This document shows positions 42,571 to 50,704 of a stretch of DNA of 64,000 bases, in pieces. The stretch is from positions 248,001 to 312,000 of the forward strand of contig OY781889.1 of assembly GCA_963677185.1 (NCBI GenBank), written 5' to 3'. The notes under the pieces were generated by a model that saw nothing but the letters and a program-made list of their open reading frames with translations, did no database searches and was not told the origin of the DNA. How positions within the stretch are numbered: position 1 is the stretch's first letter; every line of letters starts with the position of its first letter. The position numbers were made by a program, and so were the translations under genes. Source of the DNA: G963677185 sp963677185. GTDB lineage: Bacteria; Bacillota; Syntrophomonadia; Syntrophomonadales; Syntrophomonadaceae.

Positions 42571-44394
42571 CTAAACTGATTCCAGCAAAGCAAAATAAAA
42601 CTCAACCCCCCGTTCGGTATTGCTGACTCCAAAATCGCAATGGTGCATTTCCATTATATTACGAACGATAAGCAGTCCGAGTCCAGTTCCGCCCAATGCC
42701 CGGCTGCGGGATTTGTCCACCCTGTAGAAGCGCTCCCATATGCGCGGCATTTCAGTCTCATCAATGTGGGCCCCGCCATTCTCAATCAGAGTGTAAATAA
42801 ACCCTTCCCGCCGGGTCAGCCTCACCCCAATCAAAGTTCCCGGATCGGAATAGCGCACCGCGTTGCTGAAAAGATTGGTCAGCACCTGCTCTATCCTTCT
42901 TCGGTCCGCATATACAATATGCTGGCCAGGTTCGAAAGCAAAGCTCATCTGATGCTGGGCGGCCAGCTCGGCGAATTTAGCGCGGCACTCTTCTATCAGC
43001 TCGTCCAGGCTGAATTCGCTCTGGTTAAGCTTCATGTTGGCTGATTCCAGATGTGACAGCTCCAGCATCTCCAGAACCAGGGCATCCATCTTTTCGGTCT
43101 CATCTATTATTACCTCCAGATAATGCTCCCGTTTCTCCTTGTAAATCCCGTCCTTGATGCCTTCGGCATAGCTCCTGATGATTCCTAAAGGGGTTTTAAA
43201 CTCGTGGGAAACGCTGGCTACAAACTCGCGGCGTTTCTCTTCCTGCTCCCGCTCCTTTTCAATGTCGCTGTAAAGCTGCTCATTCAAGGTCTTCAGCTCG
43301 TTCATGCTCTGATTCAGGTTGCGGGACAGGCTATTCAGGCTGTCAGACAATTGGCCGAGTTCGTCGCGGCTATCTACCTGAGAAACCGCTCCAAAATCGA
43401 GATTTGCCATCCTGCCTGCCACAGCATTCATTTCAATTAAGGGCCTGGCCACCATGCGTGAGAAGAAAAACGAAAGCAATATAACGAAAATCGCTGCCAG
43501 CAGAAGGTAATACAAGTAGTAATCGCGGATGACGCCCATTACTTCATCAATAGGCTGCAGAGACACCACTGCGCATACATAGTGCGGAGCATAGGCGGTC
43601 TTCATTTCTTTAGCCAGAAAAACATATTTCACACCGGAAATCGGATCGGTAAAATCTTCCTGGAATACCGTCCCGCCAGCCAGTTGGGCGCGAATACCCG
43701 CCTGCCGGAACGAACCCTGCATCCATTCCAGAATATGCCTGGCGAGCAGGTCCTGCCGGTAAAGTTCAGGGTCCAGACTGGCGTAGTTGAGATTGCCGAC
43801 GGTTTCCTGAACGTATACCACAATACCGGAGATCTTCACAATGTTTGCCCCCTCGTCCAGAACTCCGGATTCAGGGTCGCGATACTGATCAAGCATTGAT
43901 TTATCTTCATATACAGTGTCAACGTCCTGTATGGAATACGGCTCAACTGAACTGGGTTCTGCCTCATAGCTGATTCCTTCTATGTATAGCTGATCTCCCG
44001 CTGCCGGCTGAAAATCCCGGAAAGCAGGATTCTCCCGGAGATAATCCAGTAACACCTGGTAATAACGGCCTTCGGCGTCTTGAACCGTCATGCGGCTGTA
44101 CATGCCTGACCGGCTGCCCTGCACGGGCATGCCATCTTCGTTGATAACGGTCACGGAAGCGTTTATCAGCTCTGAAAGGCGTTCCACCTCTTCACCTGCC
44201 TGCCTGAAAGACCATTGCGAAGAGCTATAATTCGCAGCATACGCATTAATGCTGCTGCTGGCCGTTTCAATTTTGCGATATATGTAGAATTCGTTGATAA
44301 AAAAATTCAGGAACACCGCTTCCAGCAAAATAAAAACTGCAAAAAATCCGGCGGTTAGCACAAACAGTTTGCCCGCTATGCTCCTGCGTTTCAT
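42571..44394 (-). CDS. Sensor histidine kinase with large extracellular domain
   Basis: The 607-residue kinase has one helix at about 9-30, an extracellular region of about 250 residues of no recognised family, and a second helix near 290-310. HAMP (RPLIEMNAVAGRMANLDFG), a short coiled coil, HisKA with phospho-acceptor REFVASVSHEFKTPLGIIRSYA, and HATPase_c with N-box NLFSNAVRYSD and G-box GGTGLGLLIV follow. The D-box reads LIENGGAHID where DNG is usual, a mild variation. It overlaps its response regulator by 4 bases (ATGA) and follows a MATE exporter gene, so it may sense a compound the exporter handles. Confidence 0.92.
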   Translation of the reverse strand: MKRRSIAGKLFVLTAGFFAVFILLEAVFLNFFINEFYIYRKIETASSSINAYAANYSSSQWSFRQAGEEVERLSELINASVTVINEDGMPVQGSRSGMYSRMTVQDAEGRYYQVLLDYLRENPAFRDFQPAAGDQLYIEGISYEAEPSSVEPYSIQDVDTVYEDKSMLDQYRDPESGVLDEGANIVKISGIVVYVQETVGNLNYASLDPELYRQDLLARHILEWMQGSFRQAGIRAQLAGGTVFQEDFTDPISGVKYVFLAKEMKTAYAPHYVCAVVSLQPIDEVMGVIRDYYLYYLLLAAIFVILLSFFFSRMVARPLIEMNAVAGRMANLDFGAVSQVDSRDELGQLSDSLNSLSRNLNQSMNELKTLNEQLYSDIEKEREQEEKRREFVASVSHEFKTPLGIIRSYAEGIKDGIYKEKREHYLEVIIDETEKMDALVLEMLELSHLESANMKLNQSEFSLDELIEECRAKFAELAAQHQMSFAFEPGQHIVYADRRRIEQVLTNLFSNAVRYSDPGTLIGVRLTRREGFIYTLIENGGAHIDETEMPRIWERFYRVDKSRSRALGGTGLGLLIVRNIMEMHHCDFGVSNTERGVEFYFALLESV

Positions 44395-45074
44395 GGCAAT
44401 ACCTCAAATTTATAGCCGCTTCTTACCACGGTCTGAATCATAACAGCCTTTTCCCCCAGCTTCTGACGCAGTTTTTTAACATGGGTGTCGACCGCCCGGA
44501 TATCTCCGTAATAGTCGTAACCCCATACTTTGTCCAGAATATGCTCCCGGCTTAACACCCTGCCCTGATTGCTCATCAGGTACAACAGCAGCTCATATTC
44601 CTTGGGAGCCAGTTCGATTGATTGATAATCGCATTTGACCAGGTGCGAATCGCGGTTTAATTCAATACCTCCGGCAGTCAGCACGGCGCTTTCCCGTCCC
44701 GGGCTCATCCCCTCGGCCCGCTTCAGAAGGCTTTTCGCCTGTGCAACCAGAACCCTGGGGCTAAAAGGCTTGGTCACATACTCATCAGCCCCCAGTTCGT
44801 ATCCCATCAGCTTGTCATCCTCGTCAGCGCGGGCGGTTAATAATATGATTGGAACCGAAGAATGCCGGCGCAGGCGGCGGCATACCGACCAGCCGTCCAT
44901 TTCCGGCATCATAATGTCGAGTATCAGGAGATCAATACTTTCAATCTCTATGATATCCAGGGCTTCACGTCCATTCCGGGCTTCAAGCACCGTACAACCC
45001 TCGCTGCGAAAATAATCTCCCACGATTTCTCTTATGCGTTCTTCATCTTCAGCAATTAATATCCGGTACTGCAT
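44391..45074 (-). CDS. OmpR-family response regulator
   Basis: The 227-residue protein has a receiver domain (ILIAEDEERIREI, phospho-acceptor in LLILDIMMPEMDGW, LLTARADE, YVTKPFSPRVL) and a winged-helix effector (IELAPKEYELLLYLMSNQGRVLSREHILDKVWGYDY, VDTHVKKLRQKLG; read as fragments). It is the partner of the kinase encoded next (4-base overlap) and starts 3 bases after the MATE stop, so exporter, regulator and kinase form one operon. Confidence 0.95.
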   Translation of the reverse strand: MQYRILIAEDEERIREIVGDYFRSEGCTVLEARNGREALDIIEIESIDLLILDIMMPEMDGWSVCRRLRRHSSVPIILLTARADEDDKLMGYELGADEYVTKPFSPRVLVAQAKSLLKRAEGMSPGRESAVLTAGGIELNRDSHLVKCDYQSIELAPKEYELLLYLMSNQGRVLSREHILDKVWGYDYYGDIRAVDTHVKKLRQKLGEKAVMIQTVVRSGYKFEVLP

Positions 45075-45077
45075 ACA

Positions 45078-46427
45078 CTATGCCTCCCCCTGCAGAATCA
45101 TCCCCCGGTTCCAGTCAAAACGGCGGAGCAGAATGAACATTACTATCGCCCTTATCGTCCAGTCCAGTACGAACACGGTCCATACGCCAGTCAATCCCCA
45201 CTGCTCCACAAAAATCACCAGGTAGAGCCCGGGCAGCCTGAACAGCCACATGCCCAGAAATGAGACAATCATAGGCGTGCGGGTGTCTCCAGCTCCGCGA
45301 AAGGCTCCGGCGAACACGAATTCGGTCGCCAGGCTCAATTGTTCAAAGCCGGCAATAAAAATGGCTGTCCCCGCCAGGCCAATCAGAACCTGGTCGTTTG
45401 TAAAAAGAGCCGCGATATACCCTGGCGCCAGGAGAAAACACACCCCGGCGGTTCCCATCACCGCTCCGGCAAAGGCCAGGCAACGATTCACCACCAGTTT
45501 GGCTGTATCCGGCTCGCAGGCCCCCAGCTTCTGACCTACCACTGCTGTCGCTGCTATGGCGAAGCCCACTCCGGGCATATACGATACCGACTCCACGGTA
45601 ATCGCTATCTGGTGAGCGGCAAAAGCGGCTGTACCAAGATTAACCAGTAAATAGCTGGATATAACCGTGTTGGCGCTGCGCAAAAAATCCTCAAAGGTAG
45701 TGGGCAGCCCCAGGCCAATAATCCGCTTCATTATTTTCCAGGACGGCTTCAGCAGCTGCCGCGGGTCCAGCTTGACCCGCCATTTGCCATACAGCGCTGC
45801 TGCCAGGAACAGTAAAATACCAGCACAGTGGGCTATTACCGTGGCTACTGCCGAACCCAGGCCACCCAGCGCAGGAAATCCCCACTTGCCAAAAACCAGG
45901 GCATAGATTCCGATTACGTTAATAATATTCGTAAAGATCGCAATGGTCATCGGCACTCTGGTCATCCCGGTTCCACGGAAAACCCCGCTGCCCATGTACA
46001 GGCACAGCACTACCGGTGAGATTGCGAATGTTATTTGCATATAACCGATAGCGATGCGGGCAACTTCAGGCTCAACGTGAAAAAGGCCGATAACATAAGG
46101 ACTGCCGTAATACCCGGCCAGGCCGGTCACTGTCCCCAGCACTACTCCGATCAGCATGGTTTGGGCCATCACTTCACCGACCCGTTCACTCTTGCCCGCT
46201 CCGGTATATTGAGCGGCTAAAATCGTTGCCCCGGTTCCCAGCGAGTTCAAGGTCAGCAAGACCCCGAAAAAGAACTCGGCTCCCAGAGCAATTCCGGCGA
46301 GTGGGGCTCCGCCCAGACGGCCTACAAATGCCACATCTGCGATGCCGATCATCATATATAAAACCATTTCCAAAACCGCCGGCCAGGCAACCTGCCAGAT
46401 AAGCTTGGACAACCCGTCTCTTAACAT
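45078..46427 (-). CDS. MATE-family multidrug exporter
   Basis: The 449-residue protein has twelve membrane helices with the two homologous halves of MATE: LIWQVAWPAVLEMVLYMMIG and LNSLGTGATILAAQYTGAG in the first, GLPTTFEDFLRSANTVISSYL and VVGQKLGACEPD in the second. It should extrude drugs or metabolites against Na+ or H+. It is first in an operon with a response regulator and a kinase. Upstream, on its strand, TATACT preceded by TGA (near 46530) may be an extended -10, and a GC-rich hairpin with arms AACCGG/CCGGTT (46485-46516) lies in the leader. Confidence 0.92.
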   Translation of the reverse strand: MLRDGLSKLIWQVAWPAVLEMVLYMMIGIADVAFVGRLGGAPLAGIALGAEFFFGVLLTLNSLGTGATILAAQYTGAGKSERVGEVMAQTMLIGVVLGTVTGLAGYYGSPYVIGLFHVEPEVARIAIGYMQITFAISPVVLCLYMGSGVFRGTGMTRVPMTIAIFTNIINVIGIYALVFGKWGFPALGGLGSAVATVIAHCAGILLFLAAALYGKWRVKLDPRQLLKPSWKIMKRIIGLGLPTTFEDFLRSANTVISSYLLVNLGTAAFAAHQIAITVESVSYMPGVGFAIAATAVVGQKLGACEPDTAKLVVNRCLAFAGAVMGTAGVCFLLAPGYIAALFTNDQVLIGLAGTAIFIAGFEQLSLATEFVFAGAFRGAGDTRTPMIVSFLGMWLFRLPGLYLVIFVEQWGLTGVWTVFVLDWTIRAIVMFILLRRFDWNRGMILQGEA

Positions 46428-46677
46428 ATTTTTACTGCCGGGAAAACCTGCATGCCTGTATTCCTGGCTTCATAGCCCCTTTCGAACCGGTCTCTCCGGC
46501 CCATGGCCAGCCGGTTTTACCAAGTATATCACATATTATTTTGTTGGTTTACGCTTATCACCGCCGCCCAGCATTTTCCACCGGAGAGTAAGTGTCCCCT
46601 TGCGTTCACCAGGGACTTTATAGTACAAATAGTATTAGAGTGTAATTTCACATAGGAAAGGAGCGTCTTTCAGGTCT

Positions 46678-47088
46678 ATGGAACTGGAACAATGTTTCAA
46701 TTTTATTCTCACTAAAGCTCAACAATCAATCCACCAGCTATTCAAAGCCGAGCTGGCTCCATACGGCATTACCCCTGGACAATATGCGGTTCTGCGCTGC
46801 CTGTGGGATGAAGACGGCCTGACTGCACGGCAGATTGCCGATCGTCTTTTTCTTGACGGCTCAACCGTAACCGGCATGCTGGACCGCATGGAACACAAGG
46901 ATCTTATTGTGCGGCATGTGGACCCACGGGACCGGCGCGCACTTAAGGTAGTTCTAACCGAACGCGGGGCGTCTTTGAAAGAAGACCTGTGCCAGGCTAT
47001 TGTTGTCGCTAACGAAAAAGCTCTCAAGCAATTTGACCACGAAGAAGCAGATGTATTAAAACAACTGCTCCAGTCTTTAAGCACTTGA
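46678..47088 (+). CDS. MarR-family transcriptional regulator
   Basis: The 136-residue winged-helix protein shows ITPGQYAVLRCLWDEDGLTARQIADRLFLDGSTVTGMLDRME (recognition helix, read in parts) and the wing DPRDRRALKVVLTERG. The family responds to small phenolic or other ligands. It is divergent from the MATE operon, a common layout for MarR control of exporters, and sits upstream of the acyl-CoA dehydrogenase cluster with its own promoter in between. The AT-rich TAGTACAAATAGTATTA stretch (46620-46637) upstream has repeated TAGTA and may be its site. Confidence 0.9.
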   Translation: MELEQCFNFILTKAQQSIHQLFKAELAPYGITPGQYAVLRCLWDEDGLTARQIADRLFLDGSTVTGMLDRMEHKDLIVRHVDPRDRRALKVVLTERGASLKEDLCQAIVVANEKALKQFDHEEADVLKQLLQSLST

Positions 47089-47236
47089 TGCCCATCCTGA
47101 CTATTCCGGCAATGTGCTGCACCCTTATAACATCCATAATATAAATCGGTTAAATTCGGCTGCTAACCAGGGAGGAAAGCTCCCCAATCAATAGCGGCCA
47201 GTCTTTCATCCAATTACTTGGTATGCAAATTAAATG

Positions 47237-47266
47237 TTGACAATATTTTTCGACATCATCTACAAT
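47237..47266 (+). promoter_or_regulatory. Promoter of the acyl-CoA dehydrogenase-etfBA operon
   Basis: A perfect TTGACA (47237-47242), 18-base spacer and TACAAT (47261-47266) lie 65 bases before the ATG. GGTATGC (about 47219) and GGCATAC (about 47289) flank the promoter as an inverted pair and may be a regulator site. Confidence 0.65.
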
Positions 47267-47331
47267 TCATAATAAGCACGCCAAATATTGGCATACATTC
47301 GTGAAATTACTTGATTGAAAGAGGTGTATCT

Positions 47332-48471
47332 ATGAATTTCAAGCTTTCGGACGAGCAAGAACTGATCAGGGCAAATGCCCGCGAATTCGCATTGAAGTAC
47401 ATCGAACCAATTGCAGCTGAAGTGGATGAAAACAGCCGTTATCCCGCCGAAGTGTTTGAGAAGCTGGCCGAGCTGGATATGATGGGCATTCCTTATCCGG
47501 TCGAATACGGCGGAGGCGGAGCTGAATTCCTGACGGCCATGCTTGTCACCGAGGAAATATCCCGGGCTTGCGCCGCCAGCGGTTTCACTTATTCATACAG
47601 CGTCGGCCTGACCGGACATCCTATTATGACCTTCGGCAGCGACGAACAGAAGAAACAATGGATACCCGGCATCGCCGCCGGCAAAACCGTAGGCTCGTTT
47701 GCCCTGACCGAACCAGGGGCGGGAACCGATGTCGGCGCCGCCACCAGCACCGCCGTAAAAAGCGGCGGCCAGTATATCCTGAACGGCACCAAAACCTTCA
47801 TCACCAATGCCGTCATTGCCGATGTTTTCACGGTTTTTGCCTCCACCGATCCCGCTGCGGGAATGAAAGGCATGAGCTGTTTCCTGGTTCCGAAAGGCAG
47901 CCCCGGCCTGACTGTAGGAAAACATTTCGACAAAATGGGGATCAGAGGCTCGCAAACTTCCGAGATAGTATTGAAGGACTGTGCCGTCGCTGCTGAAAAC
48001 CTGCTTGGTAAAGAAGGGGACGGATTTAAAATCGCCATGAGCACCCTGGATACCGGCCGTATAGGCATTGCAGCCCAGGCCACCGGCATCGCCCAGGCCT
48101 GCCTGGATGAGTCCATCAAGTACTCCAAGGAACGCATTCAGTTTAACAAGCCCATTGCCAAGCAGCAGGCCATCCAGTGGTTTATCGCCAATATGGCCAC
48201 TGATATCAACGCTGCGCGCTTTATGTACATGAACGCCGCATTCTTAAAGGATCAAAAACAATCTTACAGCCTGGCTGCCGCCCAGGCCAAGCTGTTCTGC
48301 GCAGAATGCGCGGTCCGGCACAGCTCCAAGGCAGTGCAGATTCAGGGCGGCTATGGCTATATGAAAGGCCAGAAAGTGGAGCGCCTGTATCGCGATGCCA
48401 AGATAACCGAAATCTATGAAGGCACCTCGGAAGCCCAGCGTATGGTAATCGCCGGCTCGGTCCTCCGCTAA
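47332..48471 (+). CDS. Acyl-CoA dehydrogenase (short-chain/butyryl type)
   Basis: The 379-residue flavoenzyme has the usual three-domain fold: N-terminal helices FKLSDEQELIRANAREFA, FALTEPGAGTDVGAATSTAV in the beta domain, GIAAQATGIAQACLDESIKYSKER, and the catalytic base Glu in IYEGTSEAQRMVIAG. It removes hydrogen from acyl-CoA (or reduces enoyl-CoA), exchanging electrons with an ETF. The start is ATG 47332 (MNFKLSDEQ), 7 bases after AGAGGTG; a TTG start at 47311 is less likely. The etfBA genes follow, so it is the fatty-acid/butyrate-type unit, with short-chain substrate preference likely but not proven. Confidence 0.93.
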   Translation: MNFKLSDEQELIRANAREFALKYIEPIAAEVDENSRYPAEVFEKLAELDMMGIPYPVEYGGGGAEFLTAMLVTEEISRACAASGFTYSYSVGLTGHPIMTFGSDEQKKQWIPGIAAGKTVGSFALTEPGAGTDVGAATSTAVKSGGQYILNGTKTFITNAVIADVFTVFASTDPAAGMKGMSCFLVPKGSPGLTVGKHFDKMGIRGSQTSEIVLKDCAVAAENLLGKEGDGFKIAMSTLDTGRIGIAAQATGIAQACLDESIKYSKERIQFNKPIAKQQAIQWFIANMATDINAARFMYMNAAFLKDQKQSYSLAAAQAKLFCAECAVRHSSKAVQIQGGYGYMKGQKVERLYRDAKITEIYEGTSEAQRMVIAGSVLR

Positions 48472-48501
48472 AATCTACCGCCGGAAAGGCAGGTGCATAA
48501 T

Positions 48502-49269
48502 ATGTTGAAGATTCTATGCCTGTGCAAATGGGTGGCCGACGAAGCGTATATTCGCTCCGACTCCAGCGGCCTGTTGGATTTCAGCACGGTTGAATACCGG
48601 ATAAATGAATATGATCGCAACGCCCTGGAAGAAGCAGTGCGATTAAAGCGCGAATATGAAGCCGACATAACTGCGGTAACCGTCACTACTCCGGAACACG
48701 GCAAGGCCATAAAAGACGCCCTGTCCAGAGGGGCGGACCGGGCTTGCTTCATAACCAGCCCCGCCTATGCCGACCTGGAACCTGCCCAGACCGCAGCCAT
48801 TCTGGCCGCGGTTATCAAGGAGCAGATGCCTGTAGACCTTATCCTGTGCGGCGAAGGTTCGAGCGATCTGTATGCCTCTCAGGTAGGTGCACGCCTGGCT
48901 CGCAGCCTGGGTATTCCCAGCATTGGCTCGGTTCGCAAGCTGGATATTGAGAATGGTGAAATAATTGCTGAGCGAAAAAACCTTAACGCGATGGAGCGGG
49001 TGGCGGTTCCGATGCCGTGCCTGGCGGCAGTCTCGCCAGATATAAATACACCTCGCATACCTGGCATAAAGGACACCCTGGCCGCTTCGAAAAAACCGGT
49101 CGAAGAGGTCGCCGAACTGCCGTTAGCTATAGAGGAAAAGCGCCGGCTTAAACGAACGGCTTTGAAATACGCCCGCATAGAACGCACTGTGAAAATGCTG
49201 CCCGCCGATGCGGCAGGAATTAAGGAACTGGCTCGCATTCTGGTTAGCGAATCCAGAAAAGGAGGCTGA
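48502..49269 (+). CDS. etfB: Electron transfer flavoprotein beta subunit
   Basis: The 255-residue protein has the ETF alpha/beta-layer fold: ILCLCKWVADEA, INEYDRNALEEAVRLK, LILCGEGSSDLYASQVGARLARSLGIPSI (split here as LILCGEGSSDLYASQVG and ARSLGIPSIGSV) and a C-terminal arm RRLKRTALKYARIERTV. It is the partner of EtfA and passes electrons from the acyl-CoA dehydrogenase. The start is ATG 48502; GTG at 48493 would add three residues. It lies 30 bases after the dehydrogenase and 4 bases before etfA. Confidence 0.94.
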   Translation: MLKILCLCKWVADEAYIRSDSSGLLDFSTVEYRINEYDRNALEEAVRLKREYEADITAVTVTTPEHGKAIKDALSRGADRACFITSPAYADLEPAQTAAILAAVIKEQMPVDLILCGEGSSDLYASQVGARLARSLGIPSIGSVRKLDIENGEIIAERKNLNAMERVAVPMPCLAAVSPDINTPRIPGIKDTLAASKKPVEEVAELPLAIEEKRRLKRTALKYARIERTVKMLPADAAGIKELARILVSESRKGG

Positions 49270-49273
49270 TAAC

Positions 49274-50227
49274 GTGGCAGGTATAATTATCCTGGCGGAA
49301 AAGATTCAAACCGGCCTGGAACTGATCACCCGGGCCCGGAATATTACCGGACAGCTGCAGGAAAATATTTCCGCGTTCAGCCTGGGTTCGGCAGAAATGA
49401 CCGCCGCTTACCAGCGGCAAGGCCTGGACGAAATCCTGCTGCTGGCCCCGCTGGAAAACGGCCAGGGTATTGATGCATACGAAGAGTTGATTACAGCTGA
49501 ACTCGCGCGGCGCTCCCCTGGACTGGTTTTGATGGCCTCCAGCCCGCTGATGCGAAACCTGGCTCCGCGACTGGCTGAAGCCCTGGATGCCGGCCTGGTT
49601 TCGGACTGTGCAAGCATTGCCTATGACAGCAGCTCGGGCGCCTTCCAGATGGAGCGCACAGCCTATGGTGGAACTGCAATCGAAGTGCTGGAAATACCCG
49701 GCCAGGCTATGGCTACAGTGCCTGCGGGCAGCATAAGCGTGTCTGAACCGGTTGCATGCAGCTGCACAATAACGGAGATCAGTGGTCAACCAGCCTCTCC
49801 CATCCGTATTATCGAACAGTTAGAATCCTCTGGAATCCAAAAGAACCTTTCCGAAGCCGACAGTGTAATATGCGCAGGCCGGGGCTTTGAAAAGGCTGAA
49901 GATCTGGACCTGGTTCGCACAACAGCCGGACTGCTGGGAGCAGAGCTGGCCTGCACCAGGCCTTTAACCGAGGAGCTGAACTGGCTGCCGTCCGAATTAT
50001 GTGTTGGCCTTTCCGGGCAGAACCTCAAAGCCGGCCTGTGTTTGGAAGTGGGCATATCCGGCCAGATCCAACACCTGACCGGTATTAAAGACTGCCAGGT
50101 GATCTGCTCTATCAACAAGGACGAGAACGCCCTGGTTTTCAAGGCTTCAGATTACGGAATAGCCGGCGACCTTTACGAAATCATGCCCGCATTGAACGAG
50201 GCCATCAAGGAACTGAAGAATCAATAA
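49274..50227 (+). CDS. etfA: Electron transfer flavoprotein alpha subunit
   Basis: The 317-residue FAD-binding subunit has the ETF fold N-terminally and the FAD domain C-terminally: VICAGRGFEKAEDL, LGAELACTRPLTEELNW, VGLSGQNLKAGLCLEVGISGQIQHLTG and SINKDENALVFKASDYGIAGDLYEIMP (read as fragments). The usual arginine-serine R-(P)-V motif reads TRPL, as expected. The start is GTG 49274, 8 bases after GGAGG. It completes the acd-etfB-etfA operon and is followed by a terminator. Whether this ETF bifurcates electrons cannot be told by eye. Confidence 0.94.
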   Translation: MAGIIILAEKIQTGLELITRARNITGQLQENISAFSLGSAEMTAAYQRQGLDEILLLAPLENGQGIDAYEELITAELARRSPGLVLMASSPLMRNLAPRLAEALDAGLVSDCASIAYDSSSGAFQMERTAYGGTAIEVLEIPGQAMATVPAGSISVSEPVACSCTITEISGQPASPIRIIEQLESSGIQKNLSEADSVICAGRGFEKAEDLDLVRTTAGLLGAELACTRPLTEELNWLPSELCVGLSGQNLKAGLCLEVGISGQIQHLTGIKDCQVICSINKDENALVFKASDYGIAGDLYEIMPALNEAIKELKNQ

Positions 50228-50273
50228 CTGCTTTGCAGACAAACCATTGAAAAACGCATATTGCTGAATGAAC

Positions 50274-50322
50274 AAAGCCCGGGCATTGGCTGTATAAAAA
50301 CACGCCGATAGCTCGGGCTTTT
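50274..50322 (+). terminator. Terminator of the acd-etfBA operon
   Basis: AAAGCCCGGGC (from 50274) pairs with GCTCGGGCTTT (to about 50321), one G-T wobble, with an inner ATTGGC/GCCGAT extension and a following TTTT. It lies about 45 bases after the etfA stop. Confidence 0.85.
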
Positions 50323-50370
50323 AACCTGTGCTACATGTTACAGAAGGTACGTCAAGCTATAACACATGGG

Positions 50371-50670
50371 CTAGAAATTAAGTATCGTTTCGATCGGGCT
50401 CACAAATAAAGTAACCATGCCCTCCCTGACGGTTTTTTGATCGCAAATGCCCTCATACTGCTCCAGTTTTTTGAGTTCGGCATGATCCTTGATGGCCTGA
50501 ATTGCCTGTTGGACCTCGTTGTCTTCAACCGCGCTCAATATGGTCAGGTTGCCATGCCGGAGAAAACCTCCCGAGCTTTCTACAGCTGTAACCCGGAAAC
50601 CCTTCTCCACCATGCTTTCTACCAGGCCGGAGGCAATTTGATTGTTGATTATGGCTATAACCAGCTTCAT
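50371..50670 (-). CDS. PstA/DarA-like PII-fold protein (DUF970), putative cyclic-di-AMP receptor
   Basis: The 99-residue protein matches the DarA N-terminal part: MKLVIAIINNQIASGL, GFRVTAVESSGGFLRHGN (the conserved FRVT and GGFL-xx-GN) and VEDNEVQQAIQAIK, ending EGMVTLFVSPIETILNF. It is about 10 residues shorter than Bacillus DarA, mostly in the loop that closes over cyclic di-AMP, so nucleotide binding is not certain. The start is ATG 50670 behind AAAGGACC; a much longer in-frame ORF into rpoN lacks a ribosome site. It follows rpoN by 34 bases in the same direction, an association I do not know from Bacillus. Confidence 0.8.
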   Translation of the reverse strand: MKLVIAIINNQIASGLVESMVEKGFRVTAVESSGGFLRHGNLTILSAVEDNEVQQAIQAIKDHAELKKLEQYEGICDQKTVREGMVTLFVSPIETILNF

Positions 50671-50704
50671 GTATTCGGTCCTTTCGCTTGTTGTTCTGCC
50701 AAAC

